A stretch of DNA of 64,000 nt. Origin: Chlorobium sp. Lineage in GTDB: Bacteria; Bacteroidota; Chlorobiia; Chlorobiales; Chlorobiaceae. The notes beneath the pieces are model-generated. The model saw only the letters and a program-made list of their open reading frames with translations. It did not search any database and had not been told where the DNA came from. How positions within the stretch are numbered: the stretch's first letter is position 1; each line of letters begins with the position of its first letter. Below, piece by piece: positions 16,439-24,936 of this stretch. A program made the translations under genes and the position numbers. The DNA lies in assembly GCA_028282595.1 (NCBI GenBank), contig JANQHQ010000036.1:62001-126000 (forward strand). The letters run 5' to 3'.

Positions 16439-17245
16439 ATGCGAACCGTGTCCGGACCGGGAAAAACCACGCTGAAAGCTCTCGCCTTCCTCCTGCTCCT
16501 CCTGACCTCCTGCGGCCGGAGCGATGCGGAACGGATTCGCGAATACAACCTGGCGCTCGAAACGATCAACGACAATCTCGCGCTGATAAACCAGAAGGAA
16601 GGCGTCATCGTCTCGGCCGGATCGTCCGTGGAGGGCGTCTACGACGCAGCGGGCAGCCGAAAAATCGAAACGGCGATCACGGCCAACCTCAGGGCGATCG
16701 ACTCCGCGATGTCGTCCAGCCGCCGGGAGCTCGACCTGCTGCGGGAAAAGCTCTCCTCCGGCAGCAGAACCATACAGGAGCTTCAGAAAACCGTCGCCAA
16801 CCTGCAGACGACGCTCGACCTCAAGGAGAAGGAGATACAACGGCTCCGGAAGGAGCTCGAACGGTCGCACCTGTCGATCGCCCGCCTCACCGACAGCCTG
16901 AACACGGTCTTTTATATCGCCGCTCCGGAAGACAGCCTGAAACGATGGCGCATCATGCGCAAAAAAGGGGGGTTTCTCGGCATTGTCGGCGGAACGCGCC
17001 GGCTCGACGAGAACCTCTCGCTGCAGCGGTTCGCCCGGCTCGACCGGAACAGGGCCACCAGAATTCCCGTGCCCGCCCGCAAAGGCGACTTCAGGCTCGT
17101 CACGACCCACAAGCGGGACTCCTACGCGATCAGCCGGGGAAGCCCGACGGCCCCGGAGAACATGCGCCTCAGCTACCTTGTCATACTCGATCCCGCCCGG
17201 TTCTGGGCGGTCTCCAACCTGCTGGTCATAGAGCTCGATGACTGA
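16439..17245 (+). CDS. Coiled-coil lipoprotein of unknown function
   Basis: A 268-aa predicted lipoprotein. The signal peptide ends in the lipobox LTSC with Cys25. Residues about 30-150 are charged and heptad-like (SSRRELDLLREKLSSGSR, KEKEIQRLRKELERS), indicating a coiled coil. The C-terminal 100 residues appear globular with several strands (RKGDFRLVTTHKRDSYAI). No enzymatic motif is visible. It overlaps pgeF by 8 bases and is transcribed with it. Confidence 0.8.
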   Translation: MRTVSGPGKTTLKALAFLLLLLTSCGRSDAERIREYNLALETINDNLALINQKEGVIVSAGSSVEGVYDAAGSRKIETAITANLRAIDSAMSSSRRELDLLREKLSSGSRTIQELQKTVANLQTTLDLKEKEIQRLRKELERSHLSIARLTDSLNTVFYIAAPEDSLKRWRIMRKKGGFLGIVGGTRRLDENLSLQRFARLDRNRATRIPVPARKGDFRLVTTHKRDSYAISRGSPTAPENMRLSYLVILDPARFWAVSNLLVIELDD

Positions 17246-17990
17246 ACCGTTCATCGAACCGGAGGTGTTCAGGCCGTTCGACGACCTGACGGCCCTGCAG
17301 ACGACGCGCCACGGGGGAGTGAGCCCCGCGCCGTGGCGGTCGCTCAATTTCGGAAGCGCTACCGGCGACGACCCCCTCAACGTGAAACGGAACACGGAGC
17401 GTCTCTGCGACATGCTCGGCATACCGCCCCGCTCGCTGGTCACGGCCGGACAGGTGCACGGCACCGCGGTCGTGCACGCGGTCGAAGGCGGACACTATCC
17501 GTCATGCGATGCGCTGGTGACCGCAACGCAGGGTCTCTTTCTGGGCATTCTTACGGCCGACTGCTTTCCCGTACTGCTCCACGACCCTGAAACGGGAGCG
17601 TGCGGAGCGGCGCATGCGGGCTGGAAAGGTTCCGCCGGGAACATTTCGGGGGCCGTCCTTGAAGCCATGCAGAGCCTTTTCGGCTCCAGCGTGTCATCCT
17701 GCCACGCCTGGATCGGCACGGGAATAGGGAAAGCTCGCTATGAAGTCGGCCGGGAGGTGGCCCGGAGGTTCGATCCGGCATACGCCGTACCGTCCTCGCC
17801 GGAGAGGTTCTTTCTGGATCTCGCCGCGGTCAACCGCGACCAGCTCGTCGAAGGGGGCGTCGCGCCGGAACATATCGGGGTATCACGGTTCTGCACCGCC
17901 GCGCACAACCGCGACTTCTTCTCCCACCGCGAGGAGAAAGGAACTACCGGGCGCATGCTGAGTCTCATCGGGGTCAGGAGGCGTCCCTGA
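17238..17990 (+). CDS. pgeF: Peptidoglycan editing factor / multicopper-like YfiH family
   Basis: A 250-aa YfiH/PgeF protein. Family marks are TTRHGGVS near the start, the metal-site stretches TADCFPVLL and GAAHAGWKG, and a His in GQVHGTAVV. In other bacteria PgeF removes wrongly incorporated amino acids from muropeptide precursors; older annotations say laccase or polyphenol oxidase. Length is normal. The 3' end overlaps the convergent 66-aa gene by 17 bases. Confidence 0.92.
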   Translation: MTEPFIEPEVFRPFDDLTALQTTRHGGVSPAPWRSLNFGSATGDDPLNVKRNTERLCDMLGIPPRSLVTAGQVHGTAVVHAVEGGHYPSCDALVTATQGLFLGILTADCFPVLLHDPETGACGAAHAGWKGSAGNISGAVLEAMQSLFGSSVSSCHAWIGTGIGKARYEVGREVARRFDPAYAVPSSPERFFLDLAAVNRDQLVEGGVAPEHIGVSRFCTAAHNRDFFSHREEKGTTGRMLSLIGVRRRP

Positions 17991-18174
17991 CCGCGACCAG
18001 AACGGTGCCGATCCTCTCTTCCAGTTCCCTGACCTGTCCGACTTCCTCATCCGTCAGGTTCTCGGCGATGACATCGTAACTAGAGTAGGAGAGCAGCGTC
18101 TTACCCATCCGCTCCTCCAGAGACCTGACCTCCTCGAGCTGCTCCGGGGTCAGTTTTGAAAGGCTTGACAACAT
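17974..18174 (-). CDS. Small protein with internal duplication
   Basis: A 66-aa protein. The ATG at 18172-18174 has a strong GGAGG 7 bases upstream, which decides this start. The sequence is two copies of one helical motif: LTPEQLEEVRSLEERMGKTLL and LTDEEVGQVRELEERIGTVLV, joined by a short linker (SYSSYDVIAEN). The helices look amphipathic and may pair as a coiled coil. I recognise no family. It overlaps pgeF tail to tail. Confidence 0.75.
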   Translation of the reverse strand: MLSSLSKLTPEQLEEVRSLEERMGKTLLSYSSYDVIAENLTDEEVGQVRELEERIGTVLVAVRDAS

Positions 18175-18336
18175 GACCGTTCCTCCACGTTTGACGTTGG
18201 CAAAACCACTACCGTAATCTACGAAACAGACTCCCCCGCTGCAGTTGTTTAACAGCGCTTTTTGGGCTAAATTCCTGTTTTCGATGCAAAAAGCCGGGTC
18301 CAACCGTAATCGTTAACTTCTTAGCCTTACCAGAAC

Positions 18337-19356
18337 ATGAATGACACCGAGCTTCTGAAACAAAACCACAGAGCCAACGAAATCGTTTTCAAGGGGCTTG
18401 TGGAATTCGGCTGTTTCAAGGCCGCCCTCGAGCTGGGCCTTTTCGATCAGCTCGCCGAAGAGACCAAAGACGTTGAAACCCTTTCGGCTTCCATGGAGGC
18501 CGTTCCGCAGAGACTGGCGATGCTTCTCGAGGCCCTTCGCCAGATCGGCATCACCCGGCAGGAAGAGGGAAAGTGGGGGCTGAGCGATTTCGCCCGCAGC
18601 ATGTTCGTGCCGAACGACAACCACCCCAATCTCTACATGACGCCCGTAGCGAAGGCGATGGCCTATACCGCGGAAAACTTCTACATAAAAATGGCCGACG
18701 CCGTCAGGGGCAAACTCGATTACAAGGGCGAAACATCCTATCCTCCGCAGACGAAGGAAGAGAATCTCTACTTCGAGGATATCCACCGGCGTAACGCACA
18801 TTTCTCCATCAAGCTGCTGCTCGAGGAAACGAACCTCGAAGCTTCCAGGAAGCTTGTCGACGTCGGAGGAGGCATCGGCGACATTTCCGCGGCCCTCTGC
18901 ATGAAGTATCCGCAGCTCGACACCACGATCCTCAATCTTCCCGGAGCCATCGAGCTCGTGGATGAAAACGCAGCCGAAAAAGGCTTGGCGGACCGCCTCA
19001 GAGGCGCCGCCGTCGACATCTACCGGGAGGAGTATCCCGCCGCCGACGCCGTCATGTTCTGCCGGATTCTCTACTCGGCCAACGAGCAGCTCACGGAAAT
19101 GATGTGCTCCAAGGCCTTCAAGGCCCTCGCTCCCGGCGGCAAGGTGCTCGTGCTCGACATGATCGTGGACGAGAAGGACAATCCGAACTACGACTACCTG
19201 AGCCATTACGTCATGGGTATCGGTTTGCCGTTCTCCGTGCTCGGCTTCAAGGAGCAATCGGAATACAAGCCGATCCTCGAAAAAATCGGCTTTACCGACG
19301 TACGCATGGTGCGCCGTTACGACCACCTCTATGTCGAGGCCGTAAAGCCCGCCTGA
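18337..19356 (+). CDS. bchU: Bacteriochlorophyllide C-20 methyltransferase
   Basis: A 339-aa SAM-dependent methyltransferase matching BchU of green sulfur bacteria over its whole length. Recognisable blocks are NELVFKGL-like N-terminal helices (here NEIVFKGLVEFGCFKAA), the dimerisation region, the SAM loop LVDVGGGIGDISAAL, ILNLPGAIELVDENAAEKG, and FCRILYSANEQL. It methylates C-20 of the chlorin ring, the step that turns BChl d into BChl c, and serves BChl e makers as well, shifting chlorosome absorption to the red. The gene stands alone with its own terminator, away from other bch genes. Confidence 0.96.
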   Translation: MNDTELLKQNHRANEIVFKGLVEFGCFKAALELGLFDQLAEETKDVETLSASMEAVPQRLAMLLEALRQIGITRQEEGKWGLSDFARSMFVPNDNHPNLYMTPVAKAMAYTAENFYIKMADAVRGKLDYKGETSYPPQTKEENLYFEDIHRRNAHFSIKLLLEETNLEASRKLVDVGGGIGDISAALCMKYPQLDTTILNLPGAIELVDENAAEKGLADRLRGAAVDIYREEYPAADAVMFCRILYSANEQLTEMMCSKAFKALAPGGKVLVLDMIVDEKDNPNYDYLSHYVMGIGLPFSVLGFKEQSEYKPILEKIGFTDVRMVRRYDHLYVEAVKPA

Positions 19357-19383
19357 GCAAGGCCGCGCCGAACATCAGCAAAA

Positions 19384-19417
19384 AAAAGCCGCCCCGGAAG
19401 GTTCCGGGGCGGCTTTT
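19384..19417. terminator. Bidirectional terminator between convergent genes
   Basis: Perfect 16-bp arms (AAAAGCCGCCCCGGAA and its complement) around a GG loop, with A-run and T-run on either side. It can stop transcription both from bchU and from the CoA-transferase gene that ends at 19445. Confidence 0.93.
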
Positions 19418-19444
19418 CCGTGTACTGGACAATGCGGCGACCGG

Positions 19445-20731
19445 TCACCTGGTGACGTAACCGCCGAACAGGTCGTGCGCCTCGCGGCATATCTCTTCCC
19501 GAAAATCGGGGTGCGCTATCATGGCGAGAGCTTCGGCGCGCTGGCGCATGTTCTTGCCGTGCAGGTTCGCGATACCGTATTCGGTCACGACATAGCGTAC
19601 GTGGGCTCTCGTCGTGACCACGCCCGCGCCCGGCTTGAGCATCGGCACGATCCTCGATTCGCCTCTCCTCGTGACCGAGGGCAGGGCGATGATCGGTTTG
19701 CCTCCTTCGGAGAGCGCCGCGCCCCGGATGAAGTCCATCTGACCGCCGACACCGGAAAAATGCTTCCGGCCTATCGAATCCGCGCAGACCTGACCGGTCA
19801 TGTCGATCTCGATGGCGCTGTTGATGGCCGTCACCTTCGAATTTTTCCTGATCTCCTTCGTGTCGTTGACATAGTCCGACGGGAACATCTCCACCAGGGG
19901 ATTGTCATCGACGAAATCGTAGAGCTTCCGGGTGCCGACAAGAAAGCTGGCGACAATGATCTGGTTGTGCGTTTTCTTGTGGCGGCCCGTGATCACCCCT
20001 TTTTCGACCAGATCGACGACACCGTCGGAGAACATCTCGGTGTGGACCCCGAGGTCCCGATGGTTCGAAAGCGCGACGAGTGTCGCGTCGGGAATCGCCC
20101 CGATCCCCATCTGCAGGGTGGCGCCGTCCTCGACGATGGAAGCGACGTTCTCGCCGATCTTCATTTCGATCTCCGTCAGTTCGTGGACGGGAGTCTCCGG
20201 AAGTTCGTCGTCCACCTCGACCATCGCATCGATGTTGCCGATATGGAGCAGACCTTCGCCGTGCGTCCTCGGCATTCTGGGATTCACCTGCGCGACGACA
20301 TGGCGGGCGGTATGCACCGCCGCGCGCGCGGCATCGACCGAAACCCCGAGAGAGCAGTACCCGTGACGGTCGGGAGGGGAGACATGCACGAAAGCGACAT
20401 CGAGCGGCAGCACATTGTTGTAGAACAGGGCGGGAACGTCGGAAAGAAAGATCGGTATGGCGTCGCCGAGCCCCTCCTGAACCGCGTGCCGGACGTTTCT
20501 GCCGACAAAGAGCGCGTTGAGGCGGAAACTCCTGCTGTACTCGGGTTTCACGTAGTCGGCCTCGCCCTCGGTGTGCAGGCTGACGATCTCGACGTCCCTC
20601 AACTCGTCCGCCCTGCCGACCAGCGCATCTATGAGCCGCTGGGGGGTAGCGGCCGCGGTATGGAGAAACACCCGGTCACCCGATCGTACGACAGAGACCG
20701 CCTCCTCGGCGGAAATTGTTCTGTATTTCAT
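19445..20731 (-). CDS. Acetyl-CoA hydrolase / CoA-transferase family protein
   Basis: A 428-aa family I CoA-transferase of the acetyl-CoA hydrolase/4-hydroxybutyrate CoA-transferase group. LGVHTEMFSDG carries the glutamate that forms the thioester intermediate, MGIGAIPDATL and FSGVGGQMDFIRGAALSEGGKPIIALPS are CoA-site signatures. It moves CoA between short acids such as acetate, succinate or butyrate; the actual acid cannot be read from sequence. It lies 60 bases downstream of sdhA on the same strand, so a link to the succinate branch of the reductive TCA cycle is plausible. Confidence 0.88.
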   Translation of the reverse strand: MKYRTISAEEAVSVVRSGDRVFLHTAAATPQRLIDALVGRADELRDVEIVSLHTEGEADYVKPEYSRSFRLNALFVGRNVRHAVQEGLGDAIPIFLSDVPALFYNNVLPLDVAFVHVSPPDRHGYCSLGVSVDAARAAVHTARHVVAQVNPRMPRTHGEGLLHIGNIDAMVEVDDELPETPVHELTEIEMKIGENVASIVEDGATLQMGIGAIPDATLVALSNHRDLGVHTEMFSDGVVDLVEKGVITGRHKKTHNQIIVASFLVGTRKLYDFVDDNPLVEMFPSDYVNDTKEIRKNSKVTAINSAIEIDMTGQVCADSIGRKHFSGVGGQMDFIRGAALSEGGKPIIALPSVTRRGESRIVPMLKPGAGVVTTRAHVRYVVTEYGIANLHGKNMRQRAEALAMIAHPDFREEICREAHDLFGGYVTR

Positions 20732-20792
20732 TTAATGCCCAACTCCTGTTTAGCGATTGTCAAATTCACTCTTCAACCGTGACGCCGGCTTC

Positions 20793-22547
20793 TCAATACT
20801 TCCGTTCCTTCGGAACGAAGCGGGGATCGGAGGCCGCCAGGGAGAGATCGACCGCTTTTTCCGAAACCGTTACGGAACCGTCCTCCTCGAGAAAACAGAG
20901 CGAATGCTCCAGATGGTTTTCATCGTCTCTCCGGGGATAATCGTCCCTGCTGTGCGCCCCGCGGGACTCCCTGCGCTTGAGAGCCGCGGCCGCGACCGTC
21001 GCGGAGTAGTCGACCATGTACTGCAGTTCGATCGCTTCGAGCAGTTCGGAATTGAAGCTCATCGTGGCATCCAGGACCCGCACTTCCCGCGCCCTTTCCC
21101 GGAGCTCCCGGAGCTCCCGGACGGCTTCGGCAAGTCCTTCCTCGTTGCGGAACACCGAGACCTTGTCCATCATGAGCCGCTGCAGCGCCGTTCTGACCTC
21201 CGCGACCGTTTCCCCTCCGTTCCTGCCGAGAAGCCCGTCGATAAGATCCCTGACCCTCGTCGAGGTATCGGCTTCGAGAGGGAGCGGTCCCTGGCTCTTT
21301 TTCAGAAACCCGGCGATGTCCTTGCCCGCTCGACGCCCGAAAACGATCAGGTCGAGCAGGGAGTTGGATCCCAGACGGTTCGCCCCGTGCACCGACACGC
21401 AGGCCACCTCTCCGGCGGCCCAGAAACCCTGAACCTCGGTGCCCCCGGCGTCCCGTGTGACCCGGCCGTTCACATCCGTCGGAATCCCGCCCATTGCGTA
21501 ATGGCATGTCGGCAGGACGGGAATGGGCGACTCGGAAGGATCGACGCCGAGATAGATCTTGGCGAAAGACTCTATCTCGGGCAGCTTCTCGGCGATTTTC
21601 TCATGTGAAAGCTCCGTCAGGTCGAGCAGGACGTGGTCTTTTCCGGGACCCGCGCCCCGGCCCTCCATCAGCTCGCGGTAGATGCTCCGGCTGACGATAT
21701 CCCTAGGGGCGAGGTCCTTGATCGTCGGCGCGTAGCGTTCCATGAACCGCTCGCCGGAACCGTTGCGCAGAATCCCGCCCTCTCCCCTGGCGGCTTCGGT
21801 GATGAGAATGCCGAGCTGGTAGAGGCCGGTGGGATGAAACTGTACGAATTCCATGTCTTCCAGCGGAATCCCGTTGCGCATGACGATTCCCAGTCCATCG
21901 CCCGTATTGGCGAACGCGTTCGACGTGGTCTTCCATGCCTTGCCGTACCCTCCCGTGGCGAACATGACCGCGCGGGCGTGAAAGGTTACGAGAGCCCTGC
22001 TTTTCAGCTCCACCGCAACCACGCCGTTCACCGCATCTCCGCTCATGCAGAGGTCGAGCACCTGAAACTCGTCGTAGAAACGGACCTTCTGTTTCAGAGC
22101 CTGCTCGTAGAGGGTGTGCAGACAGACATGCCCCGTCCGGTCGGCGGCGTAGCATGTTCTGCGAACGGGAGCCTCTCCGAAGTTGCGGGTATGACCGCCG
22201 AAAGGACGCTGGGCGATATGGCCGCTGTCGAATCGGGAAAAGGGAACGCCGAGATGCTCGAGCTCGATGATGGCCCTCGGCGCGTCGTTGCACATGACCT
22301 CGACGGCGTACTGGTCCGCGAGGTAGTCGGACCCCTTGATGGTATCGTAGGCGTGCCACAGCGGGGAGTCCTCTTCGGCGTTGCCCAGCGCGGCGGAGAC
22401 CCCTCCTTGCGCCGCCCCGGAATGGGACCGGAGCGGATGGAGCTTCGAGAGCACGGCCACGTCGTGCTTCCCCGCAAGCTCGACGGCGGCCCGCAGGCCC
22501 GCGAGGCCTGCGCCGACAATAACCACGTCATGATACCGTATCTCCAT
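20793..22547 (-). CDS. sdhA: Succinate dehydrogenase/fumarate reductase flavoprotein
   Basis: A 584-aa flavoprotein. GAGLAGLRAAVEL binds FAD; LRSHSGAAQGGVSA has the histidine for covalent flavin attachment; EAARGEGGILRNGSGERFM and PTCHYAMGGIPT form the dicarboxylate site; GANRLGSNSLLDL is conserved. I chose the ATG at 22545-22547 (MEIRYHDVVIVGAG); the frame stays open for another 150 codons upstream, but that part overlaps sdhD antisense-frame sequence and is not homologous. In green sulfur bacteria this enzyme reduces fumarate in the reductive TCA cycle. No iron-sulfur subunit gene adjoins it. Confidence 0.95.
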   Translation of the reverse strand: MEIRYHDVVIVGAGLAGLRAAVELAGKHDVAVLSKLHPLRSHSGAAQGGVSAALGNAEEDSPLWHAYDTIKGSDYLADQYAVEVMCNDAPRAIIELEHLGVPFSRFDSGHIAQRPFGGHTRNFGEAPVRRTCYAADRTGHVCLHTLYEQALKQKVRFYDEFQVLDLCMSGDAVNGVVAVELKSRALVTFHARAVMFATGGYGKAWKTTSNAFANTGDGLGIVMRNGIPLEDMEFVQFHPTGLYQLGILITEAARGEGGILRNGSGERFMERYAPTIKDLAPRDIVSRSIYRELMEGRGAGPGKDHVLLDLTELSHEKIAEKLPEIESFAKIYLGVDPSESPIPVLPTCHYAMGGIPTDVNGRVTRDAGGTEVQGFWAAGEVACVSVHGANRLGSNSLLDLIVFGRRAGKDIAGFLKKSQGPLPLEADTSTRVRDLIDGLLGRNGGETVAEVRTALQRLMMDKVSVFRNEEGLAEAVRELRELRERAREVRVLDATMSFNSELLEAIELQYMVDYSATVAAAALKRRESRGAHSRDDYPRRDDENHLEHSLCFLEEDGSVTVSEKAVDLSLAASDPRFVPKERKY

Positions 22548-22573
22548 ATTCCCGAAGCCTGCGTTACGTCCCA

Positions 22574-23062
22574 CTACCAGTTTCCGACCTCCATGATCGA
22601 GACCAGGCCCTGCAGTGAAAGCAAGAGCGCGGCCGCCCAGCAGGACACCAGGACGATGTTCCTCGCCAAGGGACGCTGAATATAATCGCCCAGCACGTTG
22701 TTCAGCCCGTTCATGCCGTGCATCACGGCAAAGAGCAGCAGCAGGATATCGACCGTTTTCCAGAGCGGATTCTGCAACCGTTCGAGCACCTTGCGGGAGG
22801 TTATGACATGCTCTCCCGGAAGCGCTTCCTTGATCTTTCCCTCGGCGACGGCCCCGGCAAAGCCCGGATCGGCCTCGCCGAGTTCCCGCATGATCGTCCG
22901 GTACTCCTCGGCGGTCGCCAGAAAACCGGTGGGCATGTGCTGCACCCAGAAATGAAGCGCGAGAAACAGCACGAGCCCTACCCCCGTCAGACGCTGCAAC
23001 AGCCACCCGACGGCCCGTGTCCGTGAAACCTGCGTTTCGGGTAGTTCCTGATCGGTTTTCAT
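22574..23062 (-). CDS. sdhD: Succinate dehydrogenase membrane anchor subunit (SdhD-like)
   Basis: A 162-aa cytochrome b-type anchor. Three helices: LLQRLTGVGLVLFLALHFW, VDILLLLFAVMHGMNGL and IVLVSCWAAALLLSLQG. Histidines in helix 1 (LALHFWVQH) and helix 2 (AVMHGMNG) are likely haem ligands. The insert between helices 1 and 2 is long (about residues 43-98). Start ATG at 23060-23062 overlaps the sdhC stop by four bases. It resembles the upstream sdhC in plan, so the two form a paired anchor; which is named C or D is arbitrary. Confidence 0.85.
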   Translation of the reverse strand: MKTDQELPETQVSRTRAVGWLLQRLTGVGLVLFLALHFWVQHMPTGFLATAEEYRTIMRELGEADPGFAGAVAEGKIKEALPGEHVITSRKVLERLQNPLWKTVDILLLLFAVMHGMNGLNNVLGDYIQRPLARNIVLVSCWAAALLLSLQGLVSIMEVGNW

Positions 23063-23493
23063 GGCAGAAGGGGCGCGATGAAGTAAGGATAGATAATGGG
23101 ATATCCCCCGATGAGCGTCACGGCCGCCGTAAGGACGAGAACCCCGTAGAGAAGAAGCTTGTGACGGTCCGAGCGGAAAAACATGTCCTGAAGGATGATC
23201 CGGACGCCGTTGAACGCATGGAAAGCGACCGTTCCGAGCAGAAGGACCTCGGCGGCCTTGAAGAGCGGATTGCGGTAGGTTGTCACGTAGATCTCGAACG
23301 AGGCGGGATCGGCAAGCGAACGAAGCCCCATGATGTGGAGCACGAGATAGACCACGAGGAAGAGGCCCGTCAGGCGGTGCAGCAACCACGCCCCCATTCC
23401 CGGGCGCACTCTGTAGGATACTGCCGCTGCCAGAAATGTTCTGAACGAAGGTTTGTCTTTCGAGGGACCCGGGCGTCTTGTATTTCCTTGCAT
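23059..23493 (-). CDS. sdhC: Succinate dehydrogenase cytochrome b subunit
   Basis: A 144-aa anchor. The pattern AWLLHRLTGLFLVVYLVLHI is the SdhC helix 1 signature with two histidines; TVAFHAFNGVRIIL is helix 2 with another haem-ligand histidine, and helix 3 spans about 110-135. It anchors the flavoprotein to the membrane and handles menaquinone. First gene of the sdhC-sdhD-sdhA run. Confidence 0.88.
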   Translation of the reverse strand: MQGNTRRPGPSKDKPSFRTFLAAAVSYRVRPGMGAWLLHRLTGLFLVVYLVLHIMGLRSLADPASFEIYVTTYRNPLFKAAEVLLLGTVAFHAFNGVRIILQDMFFRSDRHKLLLYGVLVLTAAVTLIGGYPIIYPYFIAPLLP

Positions 23494-23606
23494 TCCGAAC
23501 GGTAACCGTTAAAGCCGAAGCTGCTTTTCGGCAACAAGATAATATCTCATCCGGAAAGAACCATACGCCCGCCCTCCCCAAACGTTACGGAACCGAAAAA
23601 AAACTC

Positions 23607-23628
23607 GACCCCGTTTCCGGCCGGGGCT
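23607..23628 (-). terminator. Probable terminator after ftsZ
   Basis: On the minus strand AGCCCCG and CGGGGT pair around a GCCGGAAA loop, followed after GAG by a run of eight T. It starts 4 bases past the ftsZ stop and would end the dcw transcript. Confidence 0.65.
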
Positions 23629-23631
23629 CTC

Positions 23632-24891
23632 CTACTGCTTCCGCCGCCGCAGGTAGGCCGGAGTGTCCGGCGAACCCTTGCGGAGAATCTCGTCCCGCGG
23701 ATCGTCCGCCCCGGACTGCTGCGGGGGTTTCTTCGCACCCACCTCCATCGGATCGTGAATGGATATCTTCTTTCGAATGTAGGTCGGAATGCGAAGATCG
23801 TCCGGCCTCATGTCCTGGTGAGCCGGAGAAACCTGTCTTGTAAAGGGCTGCTGCACCACCCGGCCGCCTTTCGGCTCGGCGGCGTGCGCCGCGTCGTAGG
23901 CTTCCGAAGGCTCCGCCCCCGCGGATCTGCTGAATCCCGTGACGATGACCGTCACGCGAATCTCTCCCGAGGCGTCGCGGTCCTCCACGTAGCCGTTGAT
24001 GATCTTGGCCGATCCTCCGGCCTGTTCCTCGATGTAGCTCATCGCGTCCGACATGTCCCGCATGGTGACGTCGCCGGTCATGTTGACCAGAACGCCTTTC
24101 GCCCCCTTGAGCGAGACGCCGTCCAGCAGGGGGCTGGTGATGGCGTCGGCGGCGGCTTTCAGCGCCCTGCGATCGCCCGAGGCGGAAGCCGAACCCATGA
24201 CGGCGTCCCCCGCTCCGGACATGATGCTGCGTACATCGGCGAAATCCACATTGACGTGACCGTGGCTCGTAATGATGTCGGCGATGCCCTTGGCCGCCCT
24301 GTAGAGAACGTCGTTGGCCATGTTGAACGCCTCCGTGGCGCTGACCCCCTCTTCGGCGATACTCAGGATCTTCTCGTTCTCTATGACAATCAGCGTATCG
24401 ATGTACTTGCGCAGTTCTGCTATGCCGTTGTCGGCGATCTCGGCCTTGATCCTGCCCTCGAAGTTGAACGGCCGGGTCACGACGCCGATGGTGAGAATCC
24501 CCATGTTCCTCGCAATGGAGGCGATCACGGGGGCCGCGCCGGTTCCCGTGCCCTTTCCCATGCCCGCGGCGATGAAGACCAGATCCGCCCCCCGGATATG
24601 GTCCGCGATAACCTCGCGGTCGTCTTCCGCGGCTTGGCGGCCTTTGGCCGGATCGGCCCCCGCGCCGAGACCGCTGGTCGCCTTCCTGCCGATCTGTATT
24701 CTCAGAGGTGCCTTGGAATTGAGCAGCGCCTGGCGGTCCGTATTGAAGGCGATGAACTCCACCCCCGCGATCTTGCGGTCGATCATGTTGTTGACCGCGT
24801 TTCCGCCGCAGCCGCCGACTCCGACGACCTTGATGGAAACGCCCTTGTCCTGTTCGTGTTCGAACAAACCGGGGTCCAGTTCAAAGGCCAT
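23632..24891 (-). CDS. ftsZ: Cell division GTPase FtsZ
   Basis: A 419-aa tubulin homologue that forms the division ring. GVGGCGGNAVNNMI and GMGKGTGTGAAP bind GTP; NVDFADVRSIM is the T7 catalytic loop. After a linker the C-terminus carries two similar peptides, DLRIPTYIRKK (near 365-375) and TPAYLRRRK at the very end; the second is the usual FtsA-binding tail. It is the last gene of the dcw cluster, 45 bases after ftsA, with a terminator behind it. Confidence 0.97.
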   Translation of the reverse strand: MAFELDPGLFEHEQDKGVSIKVVGVGGCGGNAVNNMIDRKIAGVEFIAFNTDRQALLNSKAPLRIQIGRKATSGLGAGADPAKGRQAAEDDREVIADHIRGADLVFIAAGMGKGTGTGAAPVIASIARNMGILTIGVVTRPFNFEGRIKAEIADNGIAELRKYIDTLIVIENEKILSIAEEGVSATEAFNMANDVLYRAAKGIADIITSHGHVNVDFADVRSIMSGAGDAVMGSASASGDRRALKAAADAITSPLLDGVSLKGAKGVLVNMTGDVTMRDMSDAMSYIEEQAGGSAKIINGYVEDRDASGEIRVTVIVTGFSRSAGAEPSEAYDAAHAAEPKGGRVVQQPFTRQVSPAHQDMRPDDLRIPTYIRKKISIHDPMEVGAKKPPQQSGADDPRDEILRKGSPDTPAYLRRRKQ

Positions 24892-24936
24892 ATGGTTCCG
24901 TCCTCCCTTTTAGTGCTCCGTCGAGCCGGTTGTGCG

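Noticed and set aside
20793..23006. SdhA starting about 150 codons earlier
   Set aside because: The added part overlaps sdhD in another frame and has no flavoprotein similarity; the start at 22547 gives normal length.
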